Of a DNA stretch of 64,000 nt, positions 1 to 12,479 are shown piece by piece. The DNA comes from Topomyia yanbarensis (lineage: Eukaryota; Arthropoda; Insecta; Diptera; Culicidae), in NCBI RefSeq assembly GCF_030247195.1, contig NC_080671.1:28947543-29011542 (forward strand), written 5' to 3'. Under the pieces are notes generated by a model. It was given only the letters and a program-made list of their open reading frames with translations. It made no database searches and was not told the origin of the DNA. The number at the start of each line of letters is the position of its first letter. The stretch's first letter is position 1. The translations under genes and the position numbers were made by a program.

Positions 1-670
1 AGGCCTAGGGTTGTCGTTCGGCTTCAATGTGACGGTCTATGAGTAAAGCATTTTATGACGCCTACTCATTGACCGAAAGCTCTTAAAAGTTCTTTTCGAG
101 TACGAAGATAACTAAATGTTTTCGAAAACAACACTTGAAAGACACGTGCCTTTGGAAATCTCGGTCGGGCGGTGTTACTGCAAATGCATACCATAAGTAA
201 AAGTTTCCGCATTCCTATTTTCTCTTTCCCGAGTTTGACATACAGGGCTCGCTCCGAAGGTGGTGGAGGGTAAACAAAATTTCGTCGTGTACTTTTTTGT
301 TTATGTGTACTTTTTAAACTCCACGCACGCTTCTGTCATACTTTCGAACGCTTGTTTTTGTCTGATTCATAGGCGAATTAATCCACGCTTCACCGATGGT
401 TAATCTTATCATCTTTTGAAGTGCGATAAAAAATAAAAACTCATTTCCTGGAAATTGGTTCGAAGAGACTGTAATAGTTAAATGACCCTAGTACCTTCTA
501 GTTTTGGAAATATTTTAAACTACCTATCGGGATCAACTCAGTGAAAATTTTAAAATATAAATTTAATAATCCATCTCGGTTAACAACCCCGAAATCTACT
601 ACTAGAGAATACCGGGCTGAAGTTGTTTGGACCGTTATTTGTTCAACAAAAAACATATTGAATAGCCGAT
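1..670. other. Gene-free stretch, no recognisable feature
   Basis: No open frame of meaningful length, no RNA-like structure and no clear match to the repeats found elsewhere in the window. AT-rich and probably unique or heavily decayed sequence. Confidence 0.5.
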
Positions 671-673
671 AAA

Positions 674-925
674 GTACCCGGGTATCCGTAAATTGAAAAC
701 TTCATGCCTGTAGCACCGATTTGGACATTTTTAAATGTTTTGGATTCAAGAACTCGCCAGCTTCTAGACTTTGTGAAAATTATTCAGATGCAGCTGTTTT
801 CCCGGAATCTGGTTTTCCAGTACTTGGAGACTATTTATGAATATCATAATTCATGGAATTCTAGATCAAGGCTACATCTCATCGTTATGGGACAATATGA
901 CGATTTGACCTGGGATCGATCTTTT
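674..925 (+). mobile_element. Diverged partial copy of the TTAA MITE (family of 25876-26774)
   Basis: It starts with the palindromic GTACCCGGGTA motif. It then follows the intact copies through the 'aaattgaaa', 'gatttggacatttt', 'ttttggattcaagaactcg' and 'ttatgggacaatatg' segments in the same order. No TTAA-flanked terminus is visible, so this is an old fragment. The short open frame at 704-955 is a by-product. Confidence 0.6.
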
Positions 926-1170
926 ACGACCTCACTAAAATCTGCTTCAAAATGACCAATGATTTTGATATTTACTCTTCTGTTATTAGAATGGCGTCTA
1001 AGCAAAGCATCCAAATTTCAATTAAATTTAAACTACTTACACACCCATATAGCAAAATGATTTGATATTGTCAAAAAAAATATCACCAGCGTAATATTTA
1101 AAAGTGTTCGGGGAATTTTTATCGTCAGCCAGGAAGTCATGTTCGGAGGGAATTGATAATAAGAGCAGGG

Positions 1171-1455
1171 TTCGAGGTGTCCCAAACAAACTGAGAGTGT
1201 CGTCTGCAATCGTGCACCGAGCTAAAAACAGCTAATGTAGGACAAAACCTACATCTAGGCAGGCCTACAACAGCTTCATGAGCAAGAGCTTTATACCATA
1301 ACCAAAAGGGACGGTGTCAAATATATTCAAGCCTATGAAACTGTCAAAGTTTGCTGAAAAATATCTGGTTTGGCTAGCTATCTGAACCTGTGGATTGAAA
1401 AGCGATATTTTCGTTGCAACCGGGACTATAAACCAGGAAATTGACACGATTGCTC
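1171..1455 (+). pseudogene. Relic of a Tc1/mariner (DD37E-like) transposase
   Basis: Read from 1305, the + strand gives a segment with 'LSKFAEKYLVWLAI', a stop (TGA, 1383-1385), then 'TCGLKSDIFVATGTINQEI'. This matches, segment for segment, the central part of the better preserved DD37E transposase at 15807-16781 ('MSKFASKYLIWQAICSCGLRSEPFVTKGTVNGEI'). Upstream, 1171-1225 reads as an eroded helix-turn-helix-like stretch ('VSSAIVHRAK'). The catalytic D and E segments are not recognisable and I could find no terminal inverted repeats. It is a dead, 5'- and 3'-truncated copy. Assignment to the same superfamily is secure from the shared motif string; assignment to the same subfamily is an inference. 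Confidence 0.6.
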
Positions 1456-2430
1456 CACGCTGTAAGAAAAAATAGCTTTTTTAAAATGAATTTAAATTAA
1501 TTTACATTTTGAGAATTTTGAACCATTTTTAAAATTGAATGTTACGAACCGTTTAGACACAAAAATGTCTTTTGATCGAGGTCGCTCACTCTGAAAAAGG
1601 TTTCTGGTAATCGACATGCTTATCAGGAGACTAACAAATTCTGTTCAGAATTATTATATAATCCTGAGAAGAAATCTATTTGACTACTTTCAGGGTTCTG
1701 ATTGAGGATTACGATGAAGTCTGAATCCGTTTTTTTTGCTCAGTTTCCTGATGAAATTTCTCTCAGGACTATGATGATATCTATCTCAAGAATCTTCTAG
1801 GGTCTTTTTGATTCTCTTTCAACATGGTGATGGAGCTCTGCTCGGATGCTTGACGTTATCTAGCTTATCCTGCTCGCAATTCTGATGGCATTCTATCAGT
1901 ATTGTAAGGGAACAAGTAAATATCAAAACAGCAGGATTCGATTTAAAACAGGCATCGGTATCGGGAGAAATTACACCGCCGGAGAACTCTCAGTCGGAGT
2001 AAGATGAATTCACCTCCGAGTAGATCGCGACAAAGCTGGGATCAAAATAGCGAAGTTATACTTTGATGTAGTTAGTAGAAAAAGAGTAGATAGATTTTAA
2101 TAGTTAGACACAAGTGAATCCCAGACAGTATCGAAACATGACAAGCCTGGCTTTTAAAGCTTTTTAAACCTAACTATAAAAACACACACATGCACAAATA
2201 TATAAATATGCCAGCTGAAAGGTGCGCTGACAAATTTAAGACTATTGTGGAGGGTCTCTTACTGAAGCACGACCTAACCGCATTACTGCCTACCCCAAAC
2301 GTCGATGAAATATGCGGAAGCCAGGAACGCACGCTTGTTGCTAGGCACCGACGCGCTTGTTTACATTGAGAAAAAATGAAATTCGAAGCGAAAATTCAAA
2401 CGCACAAATGGGAGTTTTCAGACGTTTTCG
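1456..2430. other. Gene-free stretch, no recognisable feature
   Basis: AT-rich sequence without a convincing coding frame or repeat relationship. Around 2220-2430 the + strand may hold further decayed reverse-transcriptase sequence leading into the next entry, but I cannot support it. Confidence 0.4.
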
Positions 2431-2438
2431 TTGCTCCT

Positions 2439-2549
2439 GATAAAATTCAGGAAAGGGTCATCCACAACCGGCCTGTGAACTACGCTGAAGGTGAGTACGG
2501 GTTATCACAGAGGCAGTTTAGATTCCGAAACGGATTTCAACAGTAGGTC
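2439..2549 (+). pseudogene. Reverse transcriptase scrap of an R1/LOA-like non-LTR retrotransposon
   Basis: The frame starting at 2439 reads 'DKIQERVIHNRPVNYAEG' followed by 'YGLSQRQFRFRNG', then a stop. This corresponds to the RT block that in R1/LOA-type LINEs reads roughly 'LLERxIxNRL...GLSxRQFGFRKGRSTxDAI'. Only about 35 residues are readable; the fingers region before it and the catalytic YADD box are not visible. It is a fragment of an old insertion. The clade is assigned from the family-typical motif and is moderately uncertain. Confidence 0.5.
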
Positions 2550-2663
2550 GAGGTGAAGAACCTGTTCAATAGCACCAGTTGAGTGGCTATCGCCGTAGTG
2601 CCGAACATCGGAGGAGCAATATGCAGTAAGAGACGTCTGCTGGCGGGTGTCTCATCCTCAATA

Positions 2664-2790
2664 CACTGAAGTCTTTTTTATGCGGTTTTTTTATGCGGAT
2701 TTTCAAAGTTATGCGGCTTTTTATGGGGATTTTCAAAGTTATGCGATTCTTTTTATGCAGCTTCCCTTTAATTTCTAGGGCATCACCTGA
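2664..2790 (+). mobile_element. TA-target MITE, left-end fragment
   Basis: It begins at a TA dinucleotide (2662-2663) followed by CACTGAAGTC and a T-run leading into TTATGCGG. The interior is a string of imperfect repeats of 'ttatgcggattttcaaag' at about 20-25 bp spacing. The left end matches, in inverse, the right end of the copy at 4270-4425, and the same design occurs complete at 46942-47103. The right terminus is missing. Confidence 0.6.
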
Positions 2791-2844
2791 AGCGACTTTT
2801 ATCGAAAGATTGATCGTGAATGCACATGTATAAACAAAAGACAT

Positions 2845-3400
2845 AAAATATTTATATTTTTATTTTAGGTTATAAATTACTAGTCTTTGGGTTAAAAATA
2901 TGAGAAGCATTCTTGATGCAGTGAAAATAAAAACAGAAAATGACTGAATACCTTTTTACCTTTCTCATAATAAAACTTATGCAATCGGTCGGAATTTCAA
3001 CTTTATAACCGAGGCCCGCAGAGCCGAATCTCTTATACTATTCGACTCAGTTCGGCGATATCGGAAAAAAATCTTGGAGCGGGTGTTTCTTTAAAGCTTT
3101 TACGCCGACCCGGCACACGTTCAGTAGTTAGACCATACTACCGATTTCGTCCATCGTGTGCCAGAGTGAGGGACTCTGAACAGAGAATATAACTTTGAAC
3201 CCTATTCCTCTAAACTCCACCAAGAAGTCCGACATTTGCCTGATCCCCCGGATTCCATTTGAAATGACTACTTTGGGGGGAGGCGTGCTAATGCACTTCA
3301 CTTGATTCCAGGTCTAGCTGATCGTGCTAGATTTCGCTTGTCTCATAACTGCCATATCAGTCCTGCACGGCATTATATTCTACATGCCTTCCTCTCTACG
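2845..3400. other. Gene-free stretch, no recognisable feature
   Basis: AT-rich sequence passing into a moderately GC-rich lead-in (about 3000-3400) to the tandem repeat that follows. No supported coding frame. Confidence 0.4.
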
Positions 3401-3411
3401 TTGACCAGTTG

Positions 3412-4065
3412 GATGCCGTGGTCGATCTGGCGATTCCGGTTGGAAGGTGGCTTCCGGTTCACTAGTGCCCCAACGACCAGGGTCTGCGCGTTCAGTGCTA
3501 CTCGGCGTAGTTGCCGACGGTGGAGCTAGCCTACCTCGGCGGAGAGTTCCCCGACGAAAAAATGTCTCCTGCAACCGTTGATGGACACGTTATTGTTCTT
3601 TAGATGCAGTCCGGCAGAATGCCGAGGTCAGTCCAGAGATACCCGGTGGAGGATTGCGTCCGGTTCACTGGCGCGCCCCAATGATTCAAGCCGGCGATTC
3701 GCTACGGACTACTCGGAATAATCCCCGACGGTGGATCTTTCCTACTCCAACGAAGAGTTCCCCGGCAGTGGAAGATCTTCCAAAACCGATACTACCCGGG
3801 CAGATGCCGAGGTCGGTCCTGCGATTCGGGGTGGAGTGTGACTTCCAGTTGACAGGCGCCCCGACAAGCATCTGCCGGAGCTACTTCCCGATCTATTCTA
3901 ATTAGTCCCCGGCGGTGGGCCTAGTCTACTCCGACGGAGAACGTTGAAATTTCTCTCAAAATCGTTATCTCGATGCTGGTCGGTTAGGTGCCGAGGTCAG
4001 TCTTGCGATTCCAAGGAGTCACGGTTCCGACGGTATAAGTCATTAAGTGACTTTACGCTTGTCTG
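3412..4065 (+). repeat. GC-rich degenerate tandem repeat, unit about 185-207 bp
   Basis: An anchor resembling GATGCCGAGGTCAGTCCTGCG recurs at 3412, 3619, 3803 and 3988, giving periods of about 207, 185 and 185 bp: three units plus a partial fourth. Each unit also carries 'ccggttcac..gcgccccaa' and 'tactccgacggagagttcccc'-type segments in the same order. It is markedly richer in GC than the surroundings. Repeats of this look sit in the 5' region of some mosquito non-LTR elements; that identification is from memory and tentative. The short open frames across it on both strands are not genes. Confidence 0.65.
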
Positions 4066-4269
4066 GACATGCCGCAGACTCAGGTGATTCGCATTTAATG
4101 CAAAAAGATCCTAACTCCTGCGTAGCAGAAGAAAAAGACTTAAGTAACCGGGAAACCCTAAGCTTGCTCATTTGACCCTACTTCACGCTTTTCTCTAAAC
4201 TTTCTTACTTCAAATCCTTGCTCTTCCTTGAGTACTATGGCTCTTAATATTGAAAAATATTTCACACCT

Positions 4270-4425
4270 TATGTGTTTTTATGCGGATTTTCAAAATTAT
4301 GCAGTTTTTTTATGCGGATTTTAAAAGTTATGCGGTTTTATTTTATGCGGATTTTCAAAGTTATGCGGTTTTTTATGAGGATTTTTTTATGCAGTACGTA
4401 TCCCCCGCATAAAAAAACTTCAGTG
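4270..4425 (+). mobile_element. TA-target MITE, right-end copy
   Basis: Four or more imperfect 'ttatgcggattttcaaag' repeats end in CCCCCGCATAAAAAAACTTC, AGTG and then TA (4426-4427). The terminus is the reverse complement of the left end at 2664. The left terminus is not preserved. The repeats happen to stay in frame and give a 67-residue open frame (4228-4431) that is not a gene. Confidence 0.65.
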
Positions 4426-4429
4426 TACT

Positions 4430-5545
4430 GAGGTATGGCGTTCCGGCCCGGACTGCTACACTAAATTCAAAGCGGAACCGGACAAAGTTGATACCCACGT
4501 TTCGTAAACTTATAGCAATTTATGTAGCTTGGAGTTTAGAACGAGCCAAAGTACAAGTTGCTTTTAAACAATGTATTTTGGTAAAATTCTTAGTGACCGA
4601 AAAAAATAATCCTTGCAGCTTAGAGGCCTTGGAAATAGTGTACTCAATGTGATACTCGATTATATTCATTTATATTAAGCACTTTTGTGTGAGAAAGTAT
4701 GGGAATATATCTTACTGCACCAGCAGGCCTGCGTGTCATTCTAAAATCGAAAATCTAACGATATCAAGTTTTTGAGTCACTATTTTGAACGCTAATATCT
4801 CTGCTATGTATGGATGGATTTCCGCCTTTTTACAACCCAACAAATCGGAATTAATTAAAATCATGTTCTATTGCTATATAATTTATGAATTTCAATAGCA
4901 CACTATTGAAAACCCCGAAAAATTCTATTCCTGGCAGAGCCGTCAATAGGGAGTACCTAGCGACTCAATCAAATACCACGAGATTATTAATAGAGGTACT
5001 GCGTGTCTGTTTGAGTCAGTCGATGCTCCCATTCCAATATCATCATGACTATATCATCCGGACAGTTCGGGATCTAAAAAGACTCCCAAATCTTTAGCAG
5101 ACGATTTCCGTTTGAGAACGATTTGTGAAATATTCCAGTCGAAATTAACTTAATTAAGATATAACCGAACAATTGGAAGTCATCCATTGGTGAATATATC
5201 CAACTAGGACTGCGAGAATTCTGCGTCTTTGGAATACCTGGTATGTTTGAAGTCGTCGCAAAACGAAAGATTCACGTTATGTCGCTTCAATAGAGCAACA
5301 ATATGAATGGTGCGAGGTGACCACCCTGAGGACTGGAACCCTGTAGACCCTGGCTACGCTGAGGAATGAAACCATGTGCTAGAAAGTGATAGCTGTTCGA
5401 AATTTGACGGTTCGAATTAGAGAACAAAATCATATTTTTTCTGTCAACATTCAACAAGATAAGATGAAACAAGTTTTGGTTTGAAGCATTACTTTAACCA
5501 AAAAAATGTTTTATTCGATTAAACGAACTTGGTTGATTTCAAATA
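4430..5545. other. Gene-free stretch, no recognisable feature
   Basis: AT-rich, without a supported coding frame or repeat match. Confidence 0.4.
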
Positions 5546-5551
5546 TACTAC

Positions 5552-5638
5552 GGACATTTGATGTAAAATTAAGGATGCTTCCCAAAATCATCGAAATTAA
5601 GGACATGTTATTCAAAATAAGGACGGTTGGTAACCCTA
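5552..5638 (+). mobile_element. Solitary right end of the GGTAACCCTA hAT family
   Basis: This segment carries the repeats 'aattaaggac', 'aattaaggacatg', 'aaaataaggacggttggta' and ends in ACCCTA. It matches the right end of the 2,660-bp hAT element at 34153-36812. No matching left end (TAGGGTTACC) was seen nearby, so it is a fragment. Confidence 0.65.
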
Positions 5639-5639
5639 T

Positions 5640-8600
5640 TGAAGCCTTACTTTCAAATAAATCAACACAGTATGCTCAGTTCACTAAATTTGATTCTCCC
5701 TTCTACTACATCTCGAGCAAACTTCAGCGCTAGGATTAGAAAAACATTCACTGTCTCACTATTTTATCGATGTCAAAAGTGGAATTGTAGAATCTATTGT
5801 CGGAGTTTTTCTGGATTGTTATATGGAGTTGCATTCCTTTTTTTGTATAAGAACTAGTACGTGAAAAGGTTGTTAAAATATTTCGGAAGTTGTATAAAAA
5901 AGAAACAGTAAAACATTTTTAAAATAGTCTTATCTAACAAAAATACCGAACATATCAGTTTATTAATACTTAGAAAATCGATATTTCGGTGTAGGATATG
6001 TCAACGGTTAAACCAGTACTCCCAACCCAATAATAACAGTAACAGTCTTGCACCTCTTCTATACTATACTATACAAAGAACACACAAAATGACCTGTCCC
6101 CCTAATCTTAGGAATATTATATTATCCCCTCTTGTATATGTATAAGTTAGCTGTAAAGTTTTTTTTTAGTTTCATTATATAAAACAAAATAATATTGAAA
6201 TGTGTAATCCCCTAGTTTTAAGAAATTCAAAATGTAAAGCAATGAAAAAATGGCACCTTTAAGCTAACGCAAACGTGCCTTATCAAATAAACGATATGAA
6301 AAAAACTGTACGCATACGCATTTTTGGATTTAGTGTCGTGTCGCATATGTCGAATAATTCGAAGGGCAAATTAGAGCCTCTCTTTGTTTACTTCCTGTTT
6401 CGATTAGCTATGTTGGAGGGCTATGCTCGGTCGGCCTATCCTCCACAGCGAGAGTAGCTGGTGCTTTTGTACTATTTGCGATTAGCCGAGGAAGTGAAAT
6501 TCAATATCAAACTAAACCTACAAATCCGTTACAAATGTGAAAAATTTCCAGCGTAATGTGAACGGCTCAAAATTGATAATATTCCAATCAACTAGCGCTG
6601 AATTGATACCCTTACTAATTTCTGAAGGAATGATTGAGAGCATATTTATCACTTTTAACAAATTGTGTAATAAAAACGATAAATGCTGAGCAATCCCTTT
6701 GATTTGATACTATATTCCTTGAAGTCTACTACCAGGTCATTAAAAATCTCCTGGTCAAAGCCTTGCCAGAGGAGATAACCCTACGCCTACTTGATGTTTC
6801 GAATGATTTCCTTGGATTGTTCAAAGTGGCAAACATTTTCTCTTTATTGTCGTTTTCAACATTCCTCTCGATTAAACTCATCGCCGCACTCCGCTCGGGC
6901 AAATATCACAAGTGGAATAGTTCCACAGTTTGCCTTATTTAACTCGATGGAATCTACAAGGATAGCTATTTTTTTATATTTTAAACGCTTGATGGCTACA
7001 GTAAAAAATCAAATAAAAATATGTATAATGCATATGATTTTATGGATCAGCTCCCCTACATAACAACCTTCCCGAGTTTCCCACCAAGCACTTGCTGATC
7101 AACCTCAAGTTTACAGATTAGTGCTCTCATTCAAAATACAATCAACGTATATCTGCGCTATCACTCATAAACCTTATTTACATATTTAATCAATGGTGTC
7201 AGTCCAATTTTCGCCATCAATCAATCAGTCCGAAAAGTTGTTGTCATCTCTTGTAGAACCTGTCATAATCCTACAGTGACCTTCGGCGCAACACACAACA
7301 CACACACCGATTAACTAATCATCCATGAAGCAAGTAGACAACAAACAATCACTTCTTTGACCAAAACATAACTTTTTGGAGCTTAGCTACCGGAGCTTAT
7401 ACGTGCCATGTTTTATAGGCTTAGCCAATGTCACAGTCAAGACAGTCTGCCTGCCGATCAAGGAAAGCAATCTCCAAACCATATGCAAGATTCAGTAGTC
7501 CCCAAACGATCCAATCAAAACTGTCTCACATCAGGTGCCAGTGAAATGACTCGAGTATAATCAAATTTCCGACAGCATACAGCGGAGAAGGAAAAAAAAG
7601 TGCTTCAATCGGAGGTTTATGATTGCTGCTTCGATAAGCTGGCCATGAGATTTCCGATATCGGCTGCACGTGACTGACACACCGGCTGAGAGAGGTGTTG
7701 TTGGCACGGTGGAAAAAAGCTCGTTGAAAAAAAAAATAATGCTGATTGCCCTTTCAGTTGTCGAATAGTTGCCACTTTCGGCACAAAACCCCATATATTG
7801 AACCTAATTGGACGGTAATGATCACGAACATGCGAATTAATGATACAGTTTGTTTTTCTCTGCCTCCCCGTGCATTCGCTTTAGTTTACTTTTCTGATGT
7901 ATGCCAGATTGTAGTTTCTGTTCGGTTTTAGTGCTTCATTAGGTTCCTTCATATGATGTTTCTACTAAGCTGTCTTCCAATGTAACATAATTGAACAATA
8001 GGGGCAAATTGTAACCTGAGAAGGAGAGAGAGCATGATTTTTATTTCAACCAACTGTTAATAGGAACAGTAGGTTTATTACGGTATCCGCTTGGTTAAGT
8101 CATTTCTGTGTACACAATTAGTCCAATTTCATCGATCCCCCGGTATGTGTAATTACGCACTTGTCTAAACATTATTGCTTGACCCATTCATTGATTGAAT
8201 AGCTATTATATGAGCAATTGCCGAACGAAGTGAACAAAGCTTCCAAATGCGTCGAAAGCGCACCAGCATTTTCCCTTCACTCTTCATCAGCATCACTCGT
8301 CATGTATCTGGCTGGCTTGGCTAGTCGACTACAGCCGGTTAGTGGACCAATTGGTCCACAGACGGAAGGGGGCAAAAGGGTTAATAGTGCGCGATAGCTT
8401 AATTCATGTATGCTCAGTCAGCCGGCGCACAGGCTTGCGACGATCATAGATAAAAAGTCATTTGACTTCGGTTATTTACGCCCGCGAGGTGGTGATAATT
8501 ATGTTTTCAAACATGCTTTGGGTGGTTTATTTCGCTAATATCACGTTCCTGACGGGCGATAGTTTTGTGGCACGTGGGTGGTACATGTTTTTGACTTTTG

Positions 8601-11390
8601 CAAATACGCCGGAATCGTGTGTTTAGAAAGTTAGCACACGGTTTAAGGTTTTGTTCCGAAAATGCAAGTTTCTTTAGTTTTGAACGAAACAGAAATATTT
8701 AGGTTTATTATTTGCAATTTTTCGTTTTTGACAAAATGGTACAAAAAATCACTGCCATACATAAAACATTTCGATTTCTTGTAATCATGTCAAATCGTTC
8801 TCAAAATTAAATTTTTAACATCACATAGCAAGCCATGCGCTTAATAAGTGTGACAACCCAACTCTACACAAATGAGCTCGACCCAGATATGCGTCATCTG
8901 AGAGAGGCACTCGAACGCCATTGGATTAGATTACATCGCCTCCCACTCATTCACTCACTTTCGATGGTAAGACGTTTCAACGATCTTTTTTTTCTCTGCT
9001 GCTCTAGCACATACTTTGCATATTTCCTAAGCCACATACTTCTGGCGTTCTGTTTCGTATTGTCGATCTGTTGTCTTCTGTTTTTTTTTTGTGTTTTTTT
9101 TGCTGGAATGGAACGTTGACGCCAGTTCTGACTTGTAATGGTTCAAGCAGTCAGTGGCGAGAAGTCGGTAAGGCAATTTTCAGTGAACAAATTGATAAAT
9201 TCTTCTAGTTGACAATCACCGTCGCCGTAATTCAATATGCGGTGAGAAACTTTTTGAAATTTATTGAAAGGGACACGTGCTGGAGGGGATGCCGTTTTAG
9301 GTGGAGAAACAACGGACAAATCGGAATTTGCTCCACGGTGTGGCAAATGTGCGGTGAAAAATTCAATTGATCGTTATAATTTTAGAATGGAATAAATTAG
9401 GAGGCTGGAAATAGGCAGTACTTCGGTTAGGTTGAGGTCTGTGATCTTGAGTAAAAAAGCGAATTGATTGGAATCGAAATAAATGATTAAGAATATGTTA
9501 AAATATTAAAAAAAACTCAACTAAACGATTATTTAAAGTACACTGTACGTAGGGGTTTGCTCTGAAACATAAATTGTGTTTCCATTTTTTAGAGCTAGCG
9601 TCAATATTTTTATGCAGTGATCTTTAGAGATTCCATACTTTTTATGTTAAGTGTAAAATGTCTATGAAGTGGCAGTTTTTGCAAGATTTTGAACCGAAGA
9701 ACATTTCTCTAATCGCTAAAACGTTGGTGGATGGCCATAATATCTACGCAATGAAGTAGCTGGCTTAAGTTCCAAATCACAATTCAAATAAAAACTTGTG
9801 ACATATTGTTAAAAAATTAATTGACCTTAAAACCTTACAGAAATTGTGAAAAACCAGACAAGACGTATGTCTGCCACACAATTTTGAGCAGAATCGGAGA
9901 CTAATAAAATACAATAACTATACTACTAAATGCTAAGGATAGAATCTTCAGACTAGATCATTAATCTTTTAATTCATTTTTTACAGTACTGCTATCTACT
10001 GGTCTTTTTTTGTCGCTAATTTTTAGAAGTTCACATATATTTTCTTTAAATTTAGAAGGCGATGGGTATGACTAATTTTCATGTTATTCGTAAAAAGCAA
10101 TAACAAATGAATTGATTTGCACAAAAATAATTCGATATTCAACGAAAAATGATTAATTTCCAAATCGTGTAATCTTAGGAAAAGGAACAAAATCAAGTTT
10201 CATAAGTTCCTTTAAGAAGAAATTCCAGAGTCCTTACTCGCTGAACATGGATCCCAACAGAAAACGAACAAGAAAATAGCAGGCTGGACATTCACTACAT
10301 TCAGTAAATTCTCAAAGTAATTTAAGTCTCAATATCTTATCGTATATCATATATCGTATATCTTTATATACGCTTTTCTACCATTTTCGAACATAGTGGA
10401 ATTACATATTTAAAGTAATTGAAGTCTGTTTATTGAAGATTTCCCTATGAGGTAAGAGCAAAGACCACATATCAAGAGACAATGTTGCCAGCTTAGTTCA
10501 GAATCTAGAGACAGTAACAGCAACACCGGTAAAGGTGATACTTTCTATATCTACTTTTATATTGAAATCGCTATCTTCGTGCAATAGACAAAATCTTTAT
10601 TTCTCATTTACTATTGCGATTTCTGTTCAGTGTATAGCGATTCCGGAATTTCTTCTCAAAGAAAATAATGATAGAAGCTATGACACCTATTTCCTAATTT
10701 ATGTGAAATTTGTTCCTTTTGAAACAACGCAACGTTTGATTTGAGTACAAGAAATCGATCGATGCACAGAAGTCTCCGAATTTATCCCAAACTTGAACAT
10801 AAATCTCATCGAATTATTTTTCTATCCTTCATGAAACTGTTAATCAGGATTTTCAATAGAAATCAAATAATATGACTGAATATCAAATCGAGTTTTAATC
10901 AAATACAAAATATATAGAAAAAAACTGTTTCTTTTCACTGCATGACCTAGGGTTTTTTGAAAGAGTACTAATTTCGTTCAATTTTTTCTACTCGTCTCTA
11001 TATCTCCTTGTTCATATAATAACATCGATGCGCATAAACCAGTAGAAGCAGAAATTTTGTTTTTCCGCTTAACGGTGGGGCTTTATTAGCACACGAATTC
11101 AAGTCATGTTTTTCAGGGCCAGCGGAATACGTGGGTAGTATGGGTAGTACTACCCATGCGATAATTGCCGAGGTGGAAATTACCCACTCGAAAGTTTGGA
11201 ACAAATCAAAACCTGAGATTAACCACGTATGCGTCTCGTGCACAAAATGCATGCGTCTGAGATTCTCGATGTGCAACAATTTCATATTTTTAATCAGATA
11301 TAAATTTCTTTCCTTCATAATTTAAAGTTCTTAAAAAATATGGAATAATAATTAGGTTTGCACACCAAAAAATAATGAAATTTTAACGGC
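5640..11390. other. Long gene-free stretch
   Basis: Nearly 6 kb without a supported gene or a confident repeat. It contains simple T-rich runs (about 9078-9105), a short CA-rich run near 7285-7310 and scattered short frames under 100 residues that do not resemble known proteins. 8200-9400 is somewhat more balanced in base composition and may be unique host sequence, but no exon signature stood out. Confidence 0.4.
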
Positions 11391-11394
11391 ATGT

Positions 11395-12010
11395 GAATCA
11401 ATACGAATGTAAATGTCAATTAAATTTTATCCCGAACCGACTTCCGGTTCCGGAGTTACGGGTTGTGGCGTGCGATCACATAGCAAATTGTGATTCAAAC
11501 CGATACTCCGATGAAAGCAAAAAAGGTAAAAATTTCGCTAAAATGTCTCTCAAACAACTTAAATTTGCAGTTCTAGGTCACCGATGGCCAAACAAACTTT
11601 CGTTGACTACATTGACCACCATAGACGGTTCCGGAAGTGCCCGGGAAAAGCGGCCATCTTTCAAAACTAGCAAACTTATATCAGTTTCTCAGAAATGGTT
11701 GGGCCGATTTTCACAAACTTAGTCCCAAATTATAGCTATATTATCCCCACAGATTTCTGAAAATTTCGCGCGGATCGCTTATATGGTTCCGGAAATATAG
11801 ACTGAACTGTCCGGTCACATATGAAATTTCCATATAAGCCGGAACTCAAATTTTTTTTTAAAGCGGAGACCCCATGAAATTTCAGAAATCGAATTCGTAT
11901 TTTTGATGCCAAACATCTTTAAAATGCATGAAACGTCGAGATTTTATGTTATCACGAAATTTTTTTTTTATAAAAATCGACTTTTTGGGACTTTGCCGAT
12001 TTCGCACCTT
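11395..12010 (-). repeat. Dispersed repeat, inverse copy of the family at 47784-48281
   Basis: The segment with 'cttccggttccggagttacg' near 11441, 'ggttgggccgattttcacaa' near 11697 and 'catgaaacgtcgagatttta' near 11927 is the reverse complement, in the right order, of the block at about 47815-48080. It is heavily diverged. The 109-residue frame at 11393-11722 lies inside it and is not a gene. Confidence 0.6.
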
Positions 12011-12174
12011 TTTCAGTTCAATATTACCGTGGCTGTTTTTTTCTTTTACAAAATTTTAGAACTCGAATAATGATTTCTTTTCTTGTATATTTGTCATGTC
12101 ATGTATAATAATAAAATGTAATATTTGCATTTGAATGTTTTTAATGAATATAAACAATGAACACATTCTCTTGT

Positions 12175-12235
12175 TCATGATTGAGATAGGCACAATTGCA
12201 CCGCTAGGTGGATTAAAACAGGTTTTTTCTGCGTG
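12175..12235 (+). repeat. Terminal fragment of the GCACCGCTAGGTGG repeat family
   Basis: 'aggcacaattgcaccgctag' followed by 'gtggattaaaacaggttttt' is the same terminal string found at 21755-21808 and, inverted, at 47181-47235. I associate this motif with mosquito genomes. Confidence 0.65.
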
Positions 12236-12479
12236 GTTTGAACTTTGAACTCATATTTTATATTTATATTAAAGGGAATTCATTTTGACACATCTACATC
12301 TTAAAACAAGACGTTCAGATGGACATACAGAACGTACACAATTTGCAATTTTTTGACAAGAATAATTATTTGATTGGAAATTGAAACAAGGAGAAGCACT
12401 TGTAAGCTTTTTTATAAGGAAGACGGAAGACATACACAAGAGGAATTGATTCCAACATCAGTAGAAAAGACCTATAAGG

